A DNA stretch of 6,637 bases from Bacteroidota bacterium (GTDB taxonomy: Bacteria; Bacteroidota; Rhodothermia; Rhodothermales; UBA10348). Below, one piece after another: positions 1 to 4,947 of the stretch (positions within the stretch are counted from its first letter, which is position 1; every line of letters begins with the position of its first letter). The notes under the pieces are model-generated. The model was given only the letters and a program-made list of their open reading frames with translations, ran no database searches and was not told where the DNA came from. The stretch is taken from contig SMXK01000177.1 of assembly GCA_004356265.1 (NCBI GenBank), positions 1-6,637 of the forward strand, read 5' to 3'. The translations under genes and the position numbers were made by a program.

Positions 1-5
1 AGCCA

Positions 6-821
6 TTGAAAATACCTATATATCAAGTCGACGCCTTTGCAAGTTCTCGGTTTAAGGGTAATCCAGCCGCCGTGTGTTTGCTCGAATCGTGGTTGGATGA
101 TAGCCTGCTGCAATTAATAGCAACAGAAAACAATCTGTCAGAAACCGCCTTCGTAAAAAAGCGATCGGTCGGTCAATATGAGCTTCGATGGTTTACGCCT
201 AGTTTTGAAATCTCGTTGTGCGGCCACGCAACCCTGGCTGCGAGTTATGTGATATTCCAACACGTTGACGGAGAGCAAGAGGTCATACACTTTTTTACAA
301 AAAGTGGGGAGCTAATTGTTACTCAGGAGGGTGGTAGGCTTGTTATGGATTTCCCTTCCTATGAGGTAGAGCCAATCAATACAACTCAGACCATGATCGC
401 AGGACTGGGTGGGACACCTCGAGAGATGTTCCAATCTGGCATTAACTACTATGCCATTTTCGACTCTGAACATGAAGTTCGCTCACTCACACCTAACTTT
501 GCTGCGATTCTCGATCTGATTCGTGGGAATCAATTCATCGGTATTGTGCCCACTGCCAGAGGAGAGGAGTACGATTTCGTTTCAAGGTATTTTGCTCCTG
601 AAGAGGGTACAAATATGGGAGAAGATCCGGTCACTGGATCGATCCACTCGGTTTTGATTCCATATTGGGCTGATCGATTGGGGAAAACTAAGATGCACGC
701 ATATCAAGCATCTGAGAGAGGAGGTGAACTTTTTTGCGAATTGATCGAGAGGGATGGATTCAAACGATCAATTATTGGCGGCGTTGTCCAGCCATACCTT
801 GAAGGGATCATAGAAGTCTAA
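6..821 (+). CDS. PhzF-family isomerase/epimerase-like protein
   Basis: This 271-residue protein belongs to the PhzF family (diaminopimelate-epimerase fold), cytosolic enzymes that include the phenazine isomerase PhzF and many members of unknown substrate. The N-terminus reads MKIPIYQVDAF, followed by GNPAAVC at 18-24, the family pattern NNLSETAF at 42-49 with the catalytic-type Glu46, WFTP at 62-65, CGHAT at 72-76, and GEDPVTGS at 205-212 in the second half. Length is normal for the family and both domain halves are present. The start is a TTG at base 6, chosen because the family usually begins at this point; only five bases lie upstream, so a different start or a ribosome binding site cannot be judged. 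No phenazine genes are nearby, so a phenazine role should not be assumed. The stop is TAA at 819-821. The family call is firm; the substrate is unknown. Confidence 0.9.
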   Translation: MKIPIYQVDAFASSRFKGNPAAVCLLESWLDDSLLQLIATENNLSETAFVKKRSVGQYELRWFTPSFEISLCGHATLAASYVIFQHVDGEQEVIHFFTKSGELIVTQEGGRLVMDFPSYEVEPINTTQTMIAGLGGTPREMFQSGINYYAIFDSEHEVRSLTPNFAAILDLIRGNQFIGIVPTARGEEYDFVSRYFAPEEGTNMGEDPVTGSIHSVLIPYWADRLGKTKMHAYQASERGGELFCELIERDGFKRSIIGGVVQPYLEGIIEV

Positions 822-948
822 ACACGACTTTCGAGTAAGCAATTTGAATTCCTATTCGATCATCGATCGTGTTAGAAATCGGTCGCCTGACAATCGCGTC
901 CTGCGGGCCGCCCACGCAAATCCGGGCTTCCACATTAGTTTGCTCACC
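822..948. other. Intergenic gap after the PhzF-family gene
   Basis: No coding frame is convincing here. A perfect 7-bp inverted repeat, AACACGA (821-827) and TCGTGTT (867-873), spans a 39-nt loop that contains two GATC sites. No T-tract follows, so it is a poor intrinsic terminator. The decamer CGCAAATCCG at 915-924 is also found in the two shared leaders at 1000-1009 and 1987-1996. Confidence 0.4.
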
Positions 949-977
949 TTGACCTTACGCCGGTAGGCTCGTAGACT
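949..977 (+). promoter_or_regulatory. Sigma70-type promoter of the alpha/beta hydrolase (copy 1 of a shared promoter)
   Basis: The -35 is TTGACC (949-954), the spacer is exactly 17 nt, and the -10 is TAGACT (972-977), matching TATAAT at four of six positions. The same hexamers with the same spacer recur at 1938-1966. The -10 ends 66 nt before the hydrolase ATG at 1044. Conservation of both hexamers while the spacer has diverged (8 of 17 bases shared) supports function as a promoter. Confidence 0.65.
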
Positions 978-1021
978 GAAGACGCGAGCTGACCCGGTCC
1001 GCAAATCCGTCAGTTCGGAAT
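949..1021 (+). repeat. Promoter-leader repeat, copy 1
   Basis: This 73-nt element matches 1938-2014. The shared blocks in order are TTGACCTT, TAGACTGAAG (972-981), GACCC, CGCAAATCCG (1000-1009), then CA, GTT and GGAAT (1017-1021). It covers the promoter and most of the 5' untranslated leader of the hydrolase gene. Differences from copy 2 are substitutions in the -35/-10 spacer and small indels after the -10. Confidence 0.7.
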
Positions 1022-1043
1022 TTTAATTGCAAACTGTGAGACC

Positions 1044-1892
1044 ATGAATGCCCAGTTACTGATTGCTGTATTTGTCATTGCCTCCTTTGTGACTTTGGCC
1101 TCACATGCTCAAATGGTGGTCACAAAGGACCTTGCGTATGTGGATAGCGGCGACTTCCCAGAGGGCATGGATCTTTTGGACATTTACATGCCTGTCGATG
1201 CAGAGGACACTCCGGTTATCATCTTTTTTCACTGGGGAGCCTTGATTGCAGATGACAAATCCGACGGTGAAGTTCTGGGGCAGCGATTTACGGCAATGGG
1301 AATTGGCTTGGTCAGTTCGAACTACCGCCTGTCGCCGGATGTATCCCACCCTTGCCACACTGAGGATGCTGCGGCAGCCGTCGCTTGGGTCGTTAAAAAT
1401 ATTGCCTCGTACGGTGGTGATCCTAACAACGTCTACGTGGCCGGTCACTCGTCAGGCGGTTACTTGGCCGCATTGCTTGCAGTCGATCCCTCGTATCTCG
1501 AATCAGTAGCGGTGGAGCGGAGCGCCATTCAGGGCACTATTCTAATCAGCCCTTTTCTCTATGTTGAAGAGACAGCGCCAGTAAGAATTGAATCCGATCC
1601 CATATACAATTCCATTTGGGGGGAGGAAGCTGAAGGTTGGCTCGCTGCTTCGGTCTCGCCGCATATCGGACCAGATCGAGATAACATCCTCGTGATTTAC
1701 GCAGACGGTGATGCCGATTGGCGAAAGGATCAGAACGAGCGATTCGCATCGGCAATGACTGCCGCAGGGAATGTTAATGTTCGCGCCATGATGGTATCAA
1801 ATCGAACACACGGTTCACTGGTATTCTCAATTCTCGATGAGGATGATCAAATCGGCAATCTGGTTTCAAAGTTTATTGGTGAAAGGAAATAG
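1044..1892 (+). CDS. Secreted alpha/beta hydrolase (carboxylesterase-like)
   Basis: This 282-residue serine hydrolase probably acts outside the cytoplasm on an ester substrate that cannot be named. Residues 1-22 form a signal peptide with a hydrophobic core ending in SHA-Q, consistent with cleavage near Ala22. The hydrolase fold follows: DIYMP near 47-51, an oxyanion-region motif HWGAL from His63, the nucleophile elbow GHSSGG at 134-139 with Ser136 as nucleophile, a probable acid at Asp225 (Asp223 is the alternative) in DGDADW, and the catalytic-type His256 in NRTHGS. This order fits the esterase/lipase branch related to acetyl-esterases and feruloyl-esterase-like proteins. The usual HGG of that branch reads HWG here. 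The ATG at 1044 is preceded by only a weak GTGAG. The gene has its own promoter, shared in sequence with the broken gene downstream. The stop is TAG at 1890-1892. Confidence 0.88.
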   Translation: MNAQLLIAVFVIASFVTLASHAQMVVTKDLAYVDSGDFPEGMDLLDIYMPVDAEDTPVIIFFHWGALIADDKSDGEVLGQRFTAMGIGLVSSNYRLSPDVSHPCHTEDAAAAVAWVVKNIASYGGDPNNVYVAGHSSGGYLAALLAVDPSYLESVAVERSAIQGTILISPFLYVEETAPVRIESDPIYNSIWGEEAEGWLAASVSPHIGPDRDNILVIYADGDADWRKDQNERFASAMTAAGNVNVRAMMVSNRTHGSLVFSILDEDDQIGNLVSKFIGERK

Positions 1893-1937
1893 GACATTGT
1901 CCCTCTGGGTCATGCACCCCTTCTTGTATGACTGTTC

Positions 1938-1966
1938 TTGACCTTGCGACAATAACTGTGTAGACT
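1938..1966 (+). promoter_or_regulatory. Sigma70-type promoter of the broken gene (copy 2 of the shared promoter)
   Basis: TTGACC at 1938-1943, a 17-nt spacer and TAGACT at 1961-1966 repeat the hexamers and spacing of the hydrolase promoter. The -10 ends 68 nt before the ATG at 2035, almost the same distance as in copy 1. Confidence 0.65.
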
Positions 1967-2014
1967 GAAGCCAGACAGACCCCGTGCGCAAATCCGCCAT
2001 CCGTTGGCTGGAAT
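1938..2014 (+). repeat. Promoter-leader repeat, copy 2
   Basis: This 77-nt element pairs with 949-1021. It contains TAGACTGAAG (1961-1970), GACCCCGT, CGCAAATCCG (1987-1996), CA, GTT and GGAAT (2010-2014). Sequence upstream of the -35 is not shared between the copies, so the left boundary is sharp at the promoter. Confidence 0.7.
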
Positions 2015-2034
2015 AAAATAGAGGCAATACCAAA

Positions 2035-2517
2035 ATGGACCGACTTACATCCATCGAACGCCGTCTTTCCGAGTCCGCATATGACGTATCACGAGACGTA
2101 CAACTACCCGGCGTCGGAACTGCCAAAATAGTAGCTTCACGCACATACTTTTCATGGAAAGGATTTGTCATTCTATCGCAGCACTTGGTTGTCTGCGAGA
2201 TGGAGGAACCAACTGTGGCGGACATGCAAAAACTCTTCCAAGACGGCTTTCACATCGGCAAAAAACGCAACCGCGTCCCCCTGGTTTGAGGCCTCCAGTT
2301 CGGCTATATGATCGTCCCAGTAATTATTGCTGACGTTGTCTCGGATGAATTAATACAACACGTATCCCAGCAGCCAAAAAAACATTGGTGCTTATTTGAG
2401 TATCCCGTTGTTTGTAATGCCAACTCAAAGGAGACCTATTACTTCAAAGGTACTTCGTGGTGGGGGGCATTGTTTTTTTCCGACTTGCGGGATGTCGTTT
2501 CGACATACATCGAGTAA
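2035..2517 (+). pseudogene. Unrecognised gene interrupted by an in-frame TGA
   Basis: One reading frame of 160 codons runs from ATG 2035 to TAA 2515-2517, broken only by TGA at 2287-2289 (codon 85). The first part (84 residues) opens MDRLTSIERRLSESAYDV and ends NRVPLV; the second continues directly with GLQFGYMIVPVIIADVV and ends DVVSTYIE. Both halves look protein-like, with a hydrophobic stretch after the stop and an aromatic motif TSWWGALFFSD, and no frame change is needed to join them. Promoter copy 2 lies upstream, and AGAGG at 2020-2024 is a plausible ribosome binding site, 10 nt before the ATG. I do not recognise the family and assign no function. The simplest reading is a point nonsense mutation, for example CGA to TGA. 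The second half could also start separately at ATG 2308. The frame stays open again after 2517 to TAA 2605-2607, so a second nonsense change is possible but weakly supported. Confidence 0.6.
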
Positions 2518-2697
2518 ATTGGTACGCCAGCAAACAACCGCATCCAGTGGGTCGGCTTTTCTGCTAAATCCACCAACAAAAAAATGCACCATTTCCTGGA
2601 CCGCTAAAAAAAACCGTGACTCTCTTACTATTTCCGCGGCCGGCCAGTGGTCATTAAACCGGTCGTTTTCCTGTTTCTGACTGAATATTCTTCATCG

Positions 2698-2711
2698 TTC
2701 CGGTAAGGAGT
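2698..2711 (+). promoter_or_regulatory. Leader motif A (TTCCGGTAAGGAGT)
   Basis: TTCCGG followed by TAAGGAGT lies 15 nt before the ATG at 2727. A near copy, TTCCGGAAGGAGT, precedes the sulfatase at 4917-4929. The core is a strong anti-16S sequence, but its distance to the ATG is longer than the usual 5-9 nt. AAGGAG (2705-2710) can pair with CTTCTT (2718-2723), with one G-U, across a 7-nt loop, which would hide it. Confidence 0.4.
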
Positions 2712-2726
2712 ACTTAGCTTCTTCTA

Positions 2727-2768
2727 ATGTCCAAAAAGAAAGACGTGTCCGAAAAGAAAGACGATTGA
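2727..2768 (+). CDS. Possible 13-codon lysine-rich mini-ORF
   Basis: ATG 2727 to TGA 2766-2768 encodes MSKKKDVSEKKDD, made of two near-identical halves from an 18-bp tandem repeat. A strong AAGGAG lies upstream, but 16 nt away. It could be a leader peptide for the ClC gene, a remnant of a lost gene's 5' end, or chance. The same leader motif and Met-Ser-Lys opening occur at the sulfatase. No function is assigned. Confidence 0.2.
   Translation: MSKKKDVSEKKDD
2728..2763 (+). repeat. Two-unit tandem repeat, 18-bp period
   Basis: Unit 1 (2728-2745) and unit 2 (2746-2763) both read TGTCC, one variable base, then AAAAGAAAGACG; they agree at 17 of 18 positions. The period is a multiple of three and fits the frame of the mini-ORF at 2727. 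Confidence 0.75.
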
Positions 2769-2842
2769 GTCGACACAAGTACAATTCTGTCGGTACACGT
2801 TCAACTGTATCGATGTAAGAAAAATGCCGCTTCTGGCGCAAC

Positions 2843-4717
2843 ATGAGAAAACAACGCCCGCTCCGCTATCTGAGAACCCATTATCTCCGCCAACTCCGCC
2901 TATTGGACAGAAATTTCGAGTGGAAGATTACCGGACGATGGATGGTTTACTCGGCTCTGATTGGCGTTTTCGGAGCACTGGGAGCACTCGTTTTTTCAGT
3001 ACTTGTTGAGTGGATCAGCGATGGAACATTGCTTGAACTGGTGGGCTATTCTATGCCAATGCCCGGCGGAGAGTCAACCGACCTGTCCGGCTTTGACCTG
3101 CAGCAGGCACTTCATCCTACCAGGCGCTGGTTGTTATTCCTCGTTCCCAGCATTGGTGGTCTCGTTTCGGGATGGCTGGTTTTTAAATTCGCCCCCGAAG
3201 CGGAAGGTCACGGAACGGACGCCGTTATAAAAGCCTATCATCGCGAAGGCGGGGAGATTCGCCCACGCGTGGCAGTAATCAAAATGTTGGCTTCCAGCAT
3301 CACGATCGGAACGGGAGGCAGCGCAGGGAAAGAGGGTCCAATCGCCCAGATTGGAGCAACCTTCGGATCATACCTCGGCCGGCGATTAAATCTCAATCCG
3401 CGTGAGCGTCGATTGTTATTAATAGCCGGTGTTGCCGCAGGCATAAGCAGCATATTTCAGTCACCGCTCGGCGGGGCTTTTTTCGCCGTTGAGGTATTGT
3501 ACCGAGAGGATATCGAAAGCGAAGGAATCATGCCGGCCATGATCGCGGCCATCACAGGGTACTCAGTATACAGTACGATCGCAGGAACGAGCACGGTATT
3601 TACGACACCTGCCTATCAGTTCATAAATCCTCTTGAACTGCTTCCGCTTATCGTTTTCGCTGTTGTGTGCGCCGTGGTGGGAATAGCTTTTACGAATGCC
3701 TTCTACGGGACCCGGAATCTCTTCACAAACCGACTCGCGATTCCGACTTATCTCAAGCCTGCTATTGGAGGATTACTCTTGGGCATTCTGGCCTTTTTCT
3801 TTCCAGCGGTCCTTGGTTCCAGTTATGGATGGCTTCAGCAGGCGATCAATGGGAATCTGCCCATGACCATCATGCTAATAATCGTTTTTGCTAAAATAAT
3901 CGGTACCTCGTTCACGATTGGTTCCGGTGGTTCCGGCGGTGTATTTGCACCCTCTCTTGTTATCGGGGGCATGCTCGGTGGGATTTACGGTCTGGCTATG
4001 GCCACGTTGCTGCCGGACCTTGTTACACAACCGGCAGCGTATGTGATGATCGGCATGGCTACTTTTTTTGCTGCCGTCGCGAATGTGCCTATCGCGATGA
4101 CGATCATGATTTCGGAGATGACGGGGAGTTATACACTGTTGGTCCCGCTTATTTTTTCTGGGGTTATCGCACACGTACTTGCCCGCCGCTGGAGTCTGTA
4201 CAGCGAACAGGTTCGCAGTTACAACGAGTCACCCGCGCATCGCCACGAACTTGCTCCAGAACTGTTGTCCCGGATAAAAGTCGGCAGCATCATTAAACAT
4301 CCTGTTTATTACCATTCCCTGGTACCGGATCATACGCTGGATGAAATCGAGAGCGTCTTCACGCGAACCAGAGAAGTAATCCTGCCGGTGACGAGCGCTG
4401 AAGAAGTCGCGGGCGAGGCTCCTGAGTATGTTGGTCTCGTGTTACTTGACAGTATCCAACCCTACCTGGATTCGGATACCGAGTTTAAACACACAGTCAT
4501 TGCGCTGGATATTGCCGAACCCTTCGTTTCCGTAAATCTGGATTCGTTATTGGATGAAGTTCAAGCCGTGTTTGAACGCGTAGAATACCCTGAGTTGCCG
4601 GTGCTCGATGCCTCGGGGTTGATCGTAGGTTTTATTCGTCCCGGACAGGTCATCAGCGCGTACCACAGGGCGAGTCTGAGAATAAAAATCGCCGGCAACT
4701 CTGGGTCCACGAGTTAA
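2843..4717 (+). CDS. ClC-family chloride channel/transporter with C-terminal CBS pair
   Basis: This 624-residue inner-membrane protein carries chloride or a similar anion. A basic N-terminus (1-33) leads into the ClC membrane domain (about 35-455). The selectivity segments are visible: GHGTD at 122-126 in the place of GSGIP, GKEGP at 162-166 with the gating glutamate at 164, GVFAP at 366-370, and Tyr453 in the position of the conserved pore tyrosine. The soluble C-terminus holds two CBS-type domains (about 480-545 and 553-612), which in this family bind nucleotides or regulate gating. The site matching the internal proton glutamate of E. coli ClcA appears to be Val218 (Glu217 precedes it), as in channel-type ClCs. 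The ATG at 2843 is the only start before the upstream stop at 2816, and no clear ribosome binding site is seen. The stop is TAA 4715-4717. The family is firm; channel versus exchanger is open. Confidence 0.93.
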   Translation: MRKQRPLRYLRTHYLRQLRLLDRNFEWKITGRWMVYSALIGVFGALGALVFSVLVEWISDGTLLELVGYSMPMPGGESTDLSGFDLQQALHPTRRWLLFLVPSIGGLVSGWLVFKFAPEAEGHGTDAVIKAYHREGGEIRPRVAVIKMLASSITIGTGGSAGKEGPIAQIGATFGSYLGRRLNLNPRERRLLLIAGVAAGISSIFQSPLGGAFFAVEVLYREDIESEGIMPAMIAAITGYSVYSTIAGTSTVFTTPAYQFINPLELLPLIVFAVVCAVVGIAFTNAFYGTRNLFTNRLAIPTYLKPAIGGLLLGILAFFFPAVLGSSYGWLQQAINGNLPMTIMLIIVFAKIIGTSFTIGSGGSGGVFAPSLVIGGMLGGIYGLAMATLLPDLVTQPAAYVMIGMATFFAAVANVPIAMTIMISEMTGSYTLLVPLIFSGVIAHVLARRWSLYSEQVRSYNESPAHRHELAPELLSRIKVGSIIKHPVYYHSLVPDHTLDEIESVFTRTREVILPVTSAEEVAGEAPEYVGLVLLDSIQPYLDSDTEFKHTVIALDIAEPFVSVNLDSLLDEVQAVFERVEYPELPVLDASGLIVGFIRPGQVISAYHRASLRIKIAGNSGSTS

Positions 4718-4721
4718 AAAG

Positions 4722-4763
4722 TTTTTCAAGCGAAGAGACCGCTGATTTCTCAAGCGAAGAGAC
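4722..4763 (+). repeat. Direct repeat, 24-bp period, after the ClC gene
   Basis: TTTTTCAAGCGAAGAGAC (4722-4739) and TTTCTCAAGCGAAGAGAC (4746-4763) agree at 17 of 18 positions, separated by six unmatched bases. The first unit begins four bases after the ClC stop codon. A small hairpin, CCTGC (4766-4770) with GCAGG (4777-4781), follows but lacks a T-tract. Confidence 0.75.
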
Positions 4764-4823
4764 TACCTGCGAAATTGCAGGAGATTCTTGCCGTCAATGG
4801 TCGCCGAAATAAAACACGAGTTC

Positions 4824-4853
4824 GATCATTTTCATGACCTCCGGTCAATGATC
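4824..4853 (+). promoter_or_regulatory. Compound hairpin upstream of the sulfatase
   Basis: GATCAT (4824-4829) pairs with ATGATC (4848-4853), and inside it TGACC (4835-4839) pairs with GGTCA (4843-4847) around a 3-nt loop, leaving a 5-nt bulge on the left (4830-4834). A second inverted repeat, ATCTA (4873-4877) and TAGAT (4886-4890), follows. Five GATC sites lie within 4824-4899. This could be a regulator site or a transcript structure; no T-tract supports a terminator. Confidence 0.4.
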
Positions 4854-4916
4854 AACATCAAGGCGCATTTTGATCTATGATCGCGTAGATTGACCGATCC
4901 CTCAGTATTGCCCTCA

Positions 4917-4929
4917 TTCCGGAAGGAGT
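4917..4929 (+). promoter_or_regulatory. Leader motif B (TTCCGGAAGGAGT) of the sulfatase
   Basis: This near copy of the motif at 2698-2711 ends 18 nt before the sulfatase ATG at 4948. AAGGAG (4923-4928) is the only strong Shine-Dalgarno-like sequence near the gene, but its spacing is long, and no ATG, GTG or TTG lies in frame between it and 4948. Confidence 0.4.
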
Positions 4930-4947
4930 CTAAGCTCACGCCTGCCA

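Larger units (their letters stand above)
2518..2842. other. Gene-poor gap before the ClC gene
   Basis: This 325-bp stretch has no convincing long gene. It contains A-rich runs (about 2577-2584 and 2605-2612), a GC-rich palindromic patch with GGCCGGCC near 2638-2645, a strong Shine-Dalgarno-like TAAGGAGT at 2704-2711, and the short lysine-rich ORF described separately. No clear promoter for the ClC gene could be picked out. Confidence 0.4.

Noticed and set aside
949..977. MerR/CueR-type operator in the first promoter
   Set aside because: The spacer of copy 1 has an imperfect dyad (ACCTTAC with GTAGGCT, five of seven positions), but copy 2 lacks it and the spacer is 17 nt, not the 19-20 nt usual for MerR-type promoters.
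822..1043. Integron attC site or cassette boundaries around the hydrolase, suggested by repeats on both sides
   Set aside because: No paired GTTRRRY/RYYYAAC core sites were found, and the repeats begin at a promoter -35 element, which explains them better.
1101..1448. Minus-strand open frame inside the hydrolase gene
   Set aside because: It lies wholly within a well-supported hydrolase with intact catalytic motifs and has no recognisable protein character.
1899..1920. Terminator after the hydrolase gene (GGGT/ACCC stem at 1907-1919)
   Set aside because: The stem is only 4 bp and no T-run follows; not enough to call.
2396..2680. 94-codon + strand frame overlapping the second half of the broken gene
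   Set aside because: Its composition (runs such as RGGGHCFFPTCG) is not protein-like, whereas the frame-1 reading across the same bases is coherent.
2824..3009. ATG at 2824 opening a proline-rich frame
   Set aside because: It overlaps the ClC N-terminus in another frame and ends inside the first membrane helix; the ClC frame is the supported one.
3875..4174. Minus-strand 99-codon frame in the ClC gene
   Set aside because: It is a shadow of the conserved GVFAP region, rich in His and Arg, with no start context.
4766..4781. Intrinsic terminator of the ClC gene
   Set aside because: CCTGC/GCAGG is a 5-bp stem with no following T-tract.
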